NCBI GenBank assembly: GCA_964613945.1
Contig: CAZTJC010000002.1
Coordinates: 186,001 to 250,000 of the forward strand
Origin: JAVVHH01 sp964613945
GTDB taxonomy: Bacteria > Pseudomonadota > Alphaproteobacteria > Acetobacterales > Acetobacteraceae
Length of the DNA stretch: 64,000 nucleotides
Direction: 5' to 3'
Part shown: positions 52,139 through 58,690 of the stretch, one piece after another
Numbering within the stretch: position 1 is the stretch's first letter
Layout of the letters: the number at the start of each line of letters is the position of its first letter
Position numbers and translations under genes: made by a program
Notes under the pieces: generated by a model
Told to the model about the DNA's origin: nothing
Database searches by the model: none
What the model saw: only the letters and a program-made list of their open reading frames with translations

Positions 52139-52182
52139 TGTCATTATGAGTTGACACTGCTAACTGTCAATCATTCAAGACA
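52139..52182. promoter_or_regulatory. Tandem PpsR/CrtJ-type operators (two TGT-N12-ACA boxes)
   Basis: Box 1 is TGT at 52139-52141 with ACA at 52154-52156. Box 2 is TGT at 52165-52167 with ACA at 52180-52182. Each has exactly 12 bp between the half-sites, both extend to TGTC...GACA, and they are 8 bp apart. That is the known PpsR/CrtJ geometry for aerobic repression of photosynthesis genes. The pair overlaps the pufL promoter and also lies upstream of the divergent SH3b gene. Confidence 0.8.
52143..52170 (-). promoter_or_regulatory. Predicted sigma-70 promoter of the pufLMC-puhAB operon
   Basis: Read on the minus strand, TTGACA (52170-52165) is followed by a 16-bp spacer and CATAAT (52148-52143). 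The -35 is a perfect consensus and the -10 matches 5 of 6. The leader to the pufL ATG would be about 60 nt. Box 2 of the operator covers the -35 and box 1 covers the -10, a layout suited to repression. Confidence 0.75.
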
Positions 52183-52199
52183 GAAGTAAGGAACTCACA

Positions 52200-52604
52200 A
52201 TGCGCGTTTGGCATCATCACCGAATTGACTTAGTCGTGAGTGGCTTGGCTATGCTGCTGGCGGTGGCGCCGATCGCGGCACACGCTCAGCTCGTCACCCG
52301 TTTTGCCGTCTATGTGCATTCCGGCCCCGGCTACCAGTATGCCGTCACGGACGAGCTCAATAACGGCACGCCGCTCGCCCCGGAATCCTGCAAGGCCGGT
52401 TGGTGCCTGGTCAGGACCAGTGGAGTCCCGGGCTACGTGCCGCAGAATATGCTGATCAACGGCCCGGCCACAGCCCAGCCGAAGCCTGGCGATCGGCCGC
52501 TCGAGTGCATGGATTTCGCGCGCACCGGCTGGCCGAATTCCGGCGACCTCGAGCGCGTCTGCATTTTCGCGCCCAATCAACAGATCGAGCTGAGCAAGCC
52601 CTAG
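52200..52604 (+). CDS. Periplasmic SH3b-domain protein
   Basis: A 134-residue exported protein starting at ATG 52200 after AAGGA. The signal peptide ends near AHAQ (about residue 29). An SH3b-like domain follows (FAVYVHSGPGYQYAVTDELNNGTPL, CKAGWCLVRTSGVPGYVPQNML), with a pair of Cys that may form a disulfide. The C-terminal part has two more Cys. SH3b domains often bind peptidoglycan or peptides. It is divergent from pufL and shares the putative PpsR-type operator region, so it could be co-regulated with the photosynthesis genes. Confidence 0.8.
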   Translation: MRVWHHHRIDLVVSGLAMLLAVAPIAAHAQLVTRFAVYVHSGPGYQYAVTDELNNGTPLAPESCKAGWCLVRTSGVPGYVPQNMLINGPATAQPKPGDRPLECMDFARTGWPNSGDLERVCIFAPNQQIELSKP

Positions 52605-54178
52605 GTGCGCTTGATCCCGGTAAACTGCACCAGGCCCTTCGGCACGTTGGTCAGCGTCGAAGTATAGGCAACCGGCTGATAGTAGGAGCCGAGCGGCAGA
52701 TAGGGCACGTCCTGTAGCGCTTGCTCCTGCATCCTGCGCGCCATCGGCATGTCCTGTGACCGGTCCGGCGCGTACAGCCAGTCGTCGCGCAGGGCTTCCA
52801 GCGTCGGCATCGTCGGCCAACCGTTATAAGCCTTGGCACCGTTGCCGCGCATGAGCTGGTGGCACCCCGGGTTGCTCATATCCCAGCCGCCGGAGAATGC
52901 GGCGAACATATGCCAGCCGCCCTTGTCCGGCGGTTGTCGGCTGACCGAGCGCTGCACCGTGGTGCCCCAATCCGTCGCGATCACGTCCACGTTGAAGCCG
53001 AGCTTGCGCATCATGTCGGCGCCCACCTCGGCGATGGCGTTGATCCGCGGCACGTCCGTCGGCTCGAGATAGGTGATCTTCTCGCCCTTGTAGCCGGCAT
53101 CGACGATCGCACGTCGCAGCGTGGCCAGATCGTGCTTGCCGTCGAGGACTTTCATGCCGGCATCGTTGGCGAGCGGCGTGCCCGGGCTGAACAGGCCGGT
53201 CTGGCCGTCATACGGCGACCCGCTACCGATGACCGCCTCCATGAATTCACGCTGGTTGACCGCCTGCAGCACGGCGTGGCGGATCGCCGGGTTATCGAAC
53301 GGAGCAAAGGTCTGGTTGAAGCGCAGATAGCCGATCAACCCCTTGGTCTCGACCACCTCGACGGTCAGGCCACGAGTCTTCTGCAGCGACGGCACCAGGT
53401 CCATCAGCGGCTGCTCGACGAAGTCGACCTCGCCGTTCTTCAACGCTGCGATCTGCGTGCCCGGGTCCGGCATGGTGATCCATTCCACCCGGTCGAAATT
53501 GACCACGCGCGGCCCGGCGCAGAGGCTTGCCACGCCCTCGCGCGGCACGTAGCGGTCGAACTTGGCATACACGTTGCGGGCGCCCGGCACGCGATCGGCG
53601 GCGAGATAGCGGAACGGCCCGCTGCCGACCATCTCGGTCAGTCGCTTGTCGGCCGATGTCGTCGCCAGGCGTTCCGGCATGATCGCCGCCATCGTGTTGG
53701 TGGGGTGCGCCAGCGCGTCGGGTAGGAGGGGGAAGGGGCGCTTGAGGCGGAAGCGGATGGTCTTGTCGTCGGGCGCCGATAGATCATCGGTCGCCACCGC
53801 CAAGGCCTGGCCAAAGGCGTCGGCGATCCACCAGCGCTTAATGCTGGCCACCGCGTCGCGCGCCAGCACCGGCGTGCCGTCGTGGAACATCAGCTTGTCG
53901 CGCAGGGTGAGCGTCCAGCCGAGGCCGTCCGGGTCGGTCAATGATCCCGCCAGCATCTGCGGCCGGGCGATGCCATCAAGGTCCCACGCGAACAGCGTGT
54001 CGAACACCATCAGCGCATGGTTGCGGGTGACAAAGGCGCTAACGGCCGGGTCGAGCAGGGCCAGGTCGGCATATGGCACGAATTTGAGCGTGGTCTGCTC
54101 ATCCGCGCGCACGATGGCGGGGCGGGCGAGGGCGGCAGCGGCAAGTCCGCCGAGCAATGTGCGTCGTTTCATCGGCAT
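52601..54178 (-). CDS. Orphan ABC substrate-binding protein, family 5
   Basis: A 525-residue periplasmic binding protein from ATG 54178 (or 54172), with a Tat-like signal (MKRRTLLGGLAAAALARPAI). Family-5 features are LAGSLTDPDGLGWTLTLRDKLMFHDGTPV, SIKRWW, MVGSGPFRYL and the WDMSNPGCHQLMRGNG block near the C-terminus. It belongs to a subgroup different from the two paralogues at 864 and 19284. No permease or ATPase is adjacent. Its end overlaps that of the convergent SH3b gene (CTAG). Confidence 0.88.
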   Translation of the reverse strand: MPMKRRTLLGGLAAAALARPAIVRADEQTTLKFVPYADLALLDPAVSAFVTRNHALMVFDTLFAWDLDGIARPQMLAGSLTDPDGLGWTLTLRDKLMFHDGTPVLARDAVASIKRWWIADAFGQALAVATDDLSAPDDKTIRFRLKRPFPLLPDALAHPTNTMAAIMPERLATTSADKRLTEMVGSGPFRYLAADRVPGARNVYAKFDRYVPREGVASLCAGPRVVNFDRVEWITMPDPGTQIAALKNGEVDFVEQPLMDLVPSLQKTRGLTVEVVETKGLIGYLRFNQTFAPFDNPAIRHAVLQAVNQREFMEAVIGSGSPYDGQTGLFSPGTPLANDAGMKVLDGKHDLATLRRAIVDAGYKGEKITYLEPTDVPRINAIAEVGADMMRKLGFNVDVIATDWGTTVQRSVSRQPPDKGGWHMFAAFSGGWDMSNPGCHQLMRGNGAKAYNGWPTMPTLEALRDDWLYAPDRSQDMPMARRMQEQALQDVPYLPLGSYYQPVAYTSTLTNVPKGLVQFTGIKRT

Positions 54179-54210
54179 CGGCCCTCGGTGGAGCGCAATG
54201 CCATGCAAGT

Positions 54211-54981
54211 TCAGTGCCGGCGATCGCCCAGCATGGCGGCCACGACCGGCTCGATGGTTTCGGCCAGCCTGCGCTGCGCTTGCGCCGTGGGATGCAGCGG
54301 CGGGTCCGGCGGCGTCAGTTGGTCGTCGAGGAACTGCGTCCGGTCGACCTCGCCATCCCGCATGAACAGGTTGGTGACGTCCAGGTAGGTCACCGGGCCG
54401 CCGGCGGATCTGAACTGCTCCGCCAGTGCGCGATTGATCTCGACGGTGGTGCGCGACACGTATTTGCTGCGGATGCTCGGCAGCACGCTGAGCAGCAGGA
54501 TCTTGGTGCTCGGCAGGCGGCGGCGCAGGTCGGCGATCACCGCCTCGATGCCGGCGACCGTCTGCTCGGCATTCCAGTGCACGCGGCCCATGTTGTTGGC
54601 GCCGATCAGCACGATGGCCACCTTGGGCTGGATGCCGTCCAGTTCGCCGTTCTGCATCCGCCACAGCAGGTGCGAGGTGGTGTCGCCTTTGAAGCCGAGA
54701 TTGAGGGCGTGCCGGTCGCCATAGAAGCGCTGCCACACGGGCGCGAAGTTACGCCAGTCCTGTGGACCGTCGAGTTCCCAATCCTGGGTGATGCTGTCGC
54801 CGAGCCAGACCACATCGACCGGCCCGCGCTTGAGGGCGGCCAGCTTCTCGGCATGGCGGGCCTTCCACCACGGGGTGTCCAGCCGCGAGATCGGCGTCGC
54901 GGCAACCGGTAGGCGGGCTGGCTGGTCGGCCGCGGCCAGCAGCAGTGCCGCCGGCCCGAGCAGCAGCGCGCGACGATGCAT
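54211..54981 (-). CDS. Exported SGNH/GDSL-type hydrolase
   Basis: A 256-residue esterase-like protein with a signal peptide (LLLGPAALLLAAADQP). Block I is VWLGDSITQDW (nucleophile Ser), block II Gly lies in LGFKGDTTSHLLWRM, block III is IGANN, and block V is DPPLHPTAQAQ (Asp/His). It resembles platelet-activating-factor acetylhydrolase-like or carbohydrate deacetylase enzymes. The start overlaps the uppP stop, so the two are probably co-expressed, suggesting an envelope glycan or lipid substrate. Confidence 0.87.
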   Translation of the reverse strand: MHRRALLLGPAALLLAAADQPARLPVAATPISRLDTPWWKARHAEKLAALKRGPVDVVWLGDSITQDWELDGPQDWRNFAPVWQRFYGDRHALNLGFKGDTTSHLLWRMQNGELDGIQPKVAIVLIGANNMGRVHWNAEQTVAGIEAVIADLRRRLPSTKILLLSVLPSIRSKYVSRTTVEINRALAEQFRSAGGPVTYLDVTNLFMRDGEVDRTQFLDDQLTPPDPPLHPTAQAQRRLAETIEPVVAAMLGDRRH

Positions 54982-55835
54982 CAACGTAGCAACAGGTAGG
55001 CGGCCGACCCGGCGCCGAACAGCAGGCAGTAGATCGCGAACGGCGTCAGCGCCCAATCGTCGTTGTTGCGGAACCAGCGCATCAGCAGCGCCGTCGCGAC
55101 AAAGGCGGTGATGCCCGCCACCACGGCGGCGATCAGCGCTTGCTGGAACACGCCGGCCGGCACGCCTGCATGCAGCAGATGCGGCACCTCGAGCACGGTG
55201 GCGCCGACGATGATCGGCAGCGCGATCAGGAAGGAGAAGCGGGCGGAGTCGTAATGGCTGAATCCGCGCAACAGCCCGCCGACGATGGTGGCACCGGAGC
55301 GCGAGATGCCGGGCAGCAACGCGCCGCACTGCCAGACACCGATGATCAGAGCGTCCGCCGTGGTCATCTCGCTGCCGGGCCGCTCATTGCCGGTGGTCCG
55401 TCCGCGCAACTTCTCGCCCAGCAGCAACAGCAGGCCGTTGGCGAACAGGAAGCAGCACGCATAGATCGGCGTGGCGAACAGCGAGCGGAAGAAATGGTTC
55501 AGCCCGTAGCCGAGGACCACCGCAGGGATCGTCGCGACGACGATCAGCACGAACAGCCGCCGTTGCTCGCTGGCGACGACCGGGCCGTCGATGCCGAGCA
55601 CGCCGGTGGCCAGGCGCAACCAGTCGCGCCAGAAATACAGCAGCAGGGCCGCAGCCGTGCCGGTATGCAGCAGCACCAGGAAGGGGAGGTATTCCGCCGA
55701 CTTCTGATCCAGCGGCCAGTTGAGCAAAGCGGGGATCACCACCGCATGCCCGAGGCTGCTGATCGGGAAAAGCTCCGTCGCACCCTGGAGGATCGCGATG
55801 GCGATGGCGTGCAACGTATCCATGGTGCGATGCAA
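54981..55835 (-). CDS. uppP: Undecaprenyl-diphosphatase (UppP/BacA family)
   Basis: A 284-residue multi-spanning enzyme that recycles undecaprenyl pyrophosphate. The catalytic motifs are ILQGATELFPISSLGHAVV (family EGxTEFLPISSxGH) and LLPGISRSGATIVGGLLRGFSHYDSARFSFLIALPII (PGxSRSG). In the first motif Gln replaces the usual Glu before Gly-Ala-Thr, which is a variation in a key position. Two in-frame ATGs (55835 and 55823) are possible. It is coupled to the SGNH hydrolase gene. Confidence 0.9.
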   Translation of the reverse strand: MHRTMDTLHAIAIAILQGATELFPISSLGHAVVIPALLNWPLDQKSAEYLPFLVLLHTGTAAALLLYFWRDWLRLATGVLGIDGPVVASEQRRLFVLIVVATIPAVVLGYGLNHFFRSLFATPIYACCFLFANGLLLLLGEKLRGRTTGNERPGSEMTTADALIIGVWQCGALLPGISRSGATIVGGLLRGFSHYDSARFSFLIALPIIVGATVLEVPHLLHAGVPAGVFQQALIAAVVAGITAFVATALLMRWFRNNDDWALTPFAIYCLLFGAGSAAYLLLR

Positions 55836-55923
55836 TGAAGAAAGCGGCGCGAAATGGCAACCCGTCTCTCGCGCAACGAGCGGGGAGGGCGCTAAAGTTT
55901 CACATCACCCGCGAGGCACGTCG

Positions 55924-57111
55924 ATGACCGAAAAAGTTGGGACCAGAAAGACCGGCCGCCAGTTCTTCAGCAATCCGGGCCCGACCAATATCCCGGACAG
56001 CATCCTGCGCGCCATGGATCGCCCCACGGTCGATTTCATGGATGGCGAGTTCGTCGACATCTACAAAACCGCTGTCGCCGGCCTGAAGCGCCTGCTGGGA
56101 ACAAAGGGCGAGCTGTTCTTCTACACCGCCTCCGGCCATGGCTCCTGGGAGGCGACGCTCGCCAACCTGCTGTCCCCGGGCGACACGGTGCTGACGATCG
56201 AAAGCGGCTGGTTCAGCGAAGGCTGGTCCACCATGGCCGCCAAGTTCGGCATCGAGGTGCAGACGATCGCTGCCGACTGGCGCCGCGGCATCGACCCGGC
56301 CACCATCGAAGCCGCCCTGCGCGCCGACACCGCCGGCCGCATCAAGGCCGTGCTTGCCGTCCACAGCGAGACCTCGACCGGCATGGCGACGCCGATCGGC
56401 GCCGTGCGCGACGCGATGGACGCGGCCGGGCACGGTGCCCTGCTCCTGGTCGACTCGATCTCCTCGCTCGGCTCGATCGAGTTCCGCATGACCGAATGGG
56501 GCGTCGATGCCGTGGTCGGCGGCAGCCAGAAAGGCCTGATGCTGCCAACCGGCATCAGCTTCACCGCGACCTCGGAAAAGGCGATGGCGGCACACGCGGA
56601 GGCCAAGATCGCCCGGCACTACTTCGACTGGTCGGAGATGATGAACCGCGGCTTCCGCAGCTTCACCGGCACGGTGCCGACCAGCTACTTCTACGGCCTG
56701 TGCGAAAGCATCCGGCTGATCGAGGAAGAAGGCTTCGACAACGTCATCGCGCGCCATCACCGCCTCGCCGAAGCGACCCGGCGCGCCGTCCGCACCTGGG
56801 CCGCCAATGACGGGCCGCAACTCTACTGCCTCGACCCTGGGCGTTACTCCGACAGCGTGACGGCTGTCCTGATGCCGGACGGCCATAACGGCGACGCGCT
56901 CCGCAAGACGTTGATGGACCGCTTCAACGTCTCCATCGGCGGCGGCCTCGGCATGCTCGGCGGCAAGGTGATCCGGATCGGCCACCTCGGCGACCTCAAC
57001 GAGCCGATGATCCTCGGCACGCTCGCGGCCGTGGAGATGAGCCTGGCCAAGAACGGTGTCCCCCACGGCAAGGGCGGCGTTGCGGCGGCGATGGAGTTCC
57101 TCGCCGCCTGA
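55924..57111 (+). CDS. Class V aminotransferase, alanine/serine-glyoxylate type
   Basis: A 395-residue PLP enzyme from ATG 55924. FFSNPGPTNIPDSILRAMDRPTVDF is the N-terminal family signature. YTASGHGSWEATL binds PLP phosphate, LVDSISSLGSIEF holds the PLP-binding Asp, and GGSQKGLMLPTGI contains the Schiff-base Lys. Length and motifs fit serine-glyoxylate or alanine-glyoxylate aminotransferases, which feed glyoxylate into glycine and hydroxypyruvate. It is convergent with the Rieske-FAD gene (4 bp apart). Confidence 0.88.
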   Translation: MTEKVGTRKTGRQFFSNPGPTNIPDSILRAMDRPTVDFMDGEFVDIYKTAVAGLKRLLGTKGELFFYTASGHGSWEATLANLLSPGDTVLTIESGWFSEGWSTMAAKFGIEVQTIAADWRRGIDPATIEAALRADTAGRIKAVLAVHSETSTGMATPIGAVRDAMDAAGHGALLLVDSISSLGSIEFRMTEWGVDAVVGGSQKGLMLPTGISFTATSEKAMAAHAEAKIARHYFDWSEMMNRGFRSFTGTVPTSYFYGLCESIRLIEEEGFDNVIARHHRLAEATRRAVRTWAANDGPQLYCLDPGRYSDSVTAVLMPDGHNGDALRKTLMDRFNVSIGGGLGMLGGKVIRIGHLGDLNEPMILGTLAAVEMSLAKNGVPHGKGGVAAAMEFLAA

Positions 57112-57115
57112 CGCT

Positions 57116-58636
57116 CTAGGCGCTCCGGACGATCTGGAGCGCCTGGTCGGCCGTGAGCCCGTCACGCAGGCGTGGCAACAGCAGGCACGTCGCCCGCTCC
57201 CGCTGGCAGGCCAGCACGGCATTCACCTTGCCGTCGCCGACGAAGAGGGCGACGAAATCGTGCTCGCCGAGCACACCTTCGACGATCACCTCGTTCCACT
57301 TCTCGGCGTGGCCGAGATACTCGAACCGCTTGCCGACATGATAGGTCCAGAAGAACGGTACGCCGTCGTAGCTGGCGTCACCGCCGGCGATGTTGCGGGC
57401 GGCAACCCGGGCATGTTGCTGCGCCAGCCGCCAATGCTCGATCCGGGCAGTGTCGTCGCCGAACGGGAAATGCGCGACGTCGCCGACCGCATAGACGTCG
57501 GGCGCGGCCCGCATCCCGGCATCGACGGTGATGCCGCCATCCGTTTCCAACCCGATATCCTCGACAAAGAAGGTAGCCGGCTTGACGCCGATGCCGATCA
57601 CCACGAGGTCGGCCGGCAGTTTCTCGCCGTTTTCCAGCACCACCGTGTCCACGGCTTCCCCGCCAGTGAGCTGCACGGCCTTTGTGCCAGGGTAGAACTT
57701 GGCGCCATTCCGTTCATGCAGACGGCGGAACATGGTGCCGATCTCCGGCCCGAACTGCTTGGCGAACGGGATCTCGTCCGGCGACACCACTGCCACCTCC
57801 ATGCCGCGCTTGCGCAGGGCTGACGCGGCCTCGAGCCCGATGAAGCTGCTGCCGAGGATCACGGCTTTTCCGCCGGGCTTGGCTTGCGCGACGATGGCCG
57901 CGGAGTCGGCTTTCGAACGAAGTGTGAACACTCCCCCGAGATCCGCGCCCGGAACGTCTAGCGATACCGGCGTCCCGCCGGTGGCAACCACGGCGACCGC
58001 ATAGTCGAGGCTGCCCCCATCGGTGAACGAGACCCGGTGATGGGTCGGCTCCAACGCAGCGATCCCGCCATGCACCCGCTCGATCCGGTGTTCGGCATAG
58101 AAGCCGTCTGGCCGTAGCGGTGCGACCTCGTCCGGCGCCTTGCCGCCTTCCAGCACGAACTTGCTCAACGCGGTGCGGTCATACGGCGCGTCCGGCTCGG
58201 CGCCGATCAGGGTGATGTCGCCGCCGAAGCCGAACTCCCGGAGGGCCGATGCGCAGGCGGTTCCCGCGGCCCCGGCACCGAGGATCACCACATGGCGGTA
58301 GTCGGAGGTCGCGTCGGGCGCCGGGCGCGGCTGCTTGACCGTATCGACGAACACGGCGCCGTCGCGGATCTCGGTGCGGTAGCTGGCCAGGCCGTTCAGC
58401 GCCGGCGGTTCGGCCAGCGCCCCATCGGTCACGGCGAACGCCGCCTTGTGCCACGGGCAGATGATGTAGCCGTTGCACACGGCTCCCTTGGCCAGCGGCG
58501 CCCCGGCATGGGGGCACTTGCCCTCGAACGCCCGCACGGTGTCGCCATCCCGCACCAGGATCAGCGTCTCGTCGCCGAGCTTTACCTCGGTGCCGCGATC
58601 TCGGGCGATGGTTTCGAACATGGCGACTTGTTGCAT
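57116..58636 (-). CDS. FAD-dependent ferredoxin-type reductase with N-terminal Rieske domain
   Basis: A 506-residue fusion. The Rieske [2Fe-2S] domain (about 1-100) has CPHAG (Cys41, His43) and CPWHKA (Cys60, His63). Next is a pyridine-nucleotide-disulfide type reductase: FAD motif VILGAGAAGTA (117-127), NAD motif VILGSSFIGLEAASALR, and the PDVYAVGDVAHFP Asp for FAD. A C-terminal reductase dimerisation-like domain completes the chain. It resembles AIF-like reductases (AIFM3/nitrite-reductase-related). The redox partner is unknown. Confidence 0.9.
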   Translation of the reverse strand: MQQVAMFETIARDRGTEVKLGDETLILVRDGDTVRAFEGKCPHAGAPLAKGAVCNGYIICPWHKAAFAVTDGALAEPPALNGLASYRTEIRDGAVFVDTVKQPRPAPDATSDYRHVVILGAGAAGTACASALREFGFGGDITLIGAEPDAPYDRTALSKFVLEGGKAPDEVAPLRPDGFYAEHRIERVHGGIAALEPTHHRVSFTDGGSLDYAVAVVATGGTPVSLDVPGADLGGVFTLRSKADSAAIVAQAKPGGKAVILGSSFIGLEAASALRKRGMEVAVVSPDEIPFAKQFGPEIGTMFRRLHERNGAKFYPGTKAVQLTGGEAVDTVVLENGEKLPADLVVIGIGVKPATFFVEDIGLETDGGITVDAGMRAAPDVYAVGDVAHFPFGDDTARIEHWRLAQQHARVAARNIAGGDASYDGVPFFWTYHVGKRFEYLGHAEKWNEVIVEGVLGEHDFVALFVGDGKVNAVLACQRERATCLLLPRLRDGLTADQALQIVRSA

Positions 58637-58690
58637 CGGACGGCTCCGCTGGACGACAGGCCGGGTTAACGGCTGAGCGGGGAGGTAGGG

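Noticed and set aside
52076..52200. Search for pufB/pufA or other LH1 genes upstream of pufL
   Set aside because: The space is too short for two antenna genes and is filled by promoter, operators and leader; no LH-type peptide with a helix and conserved His appears.
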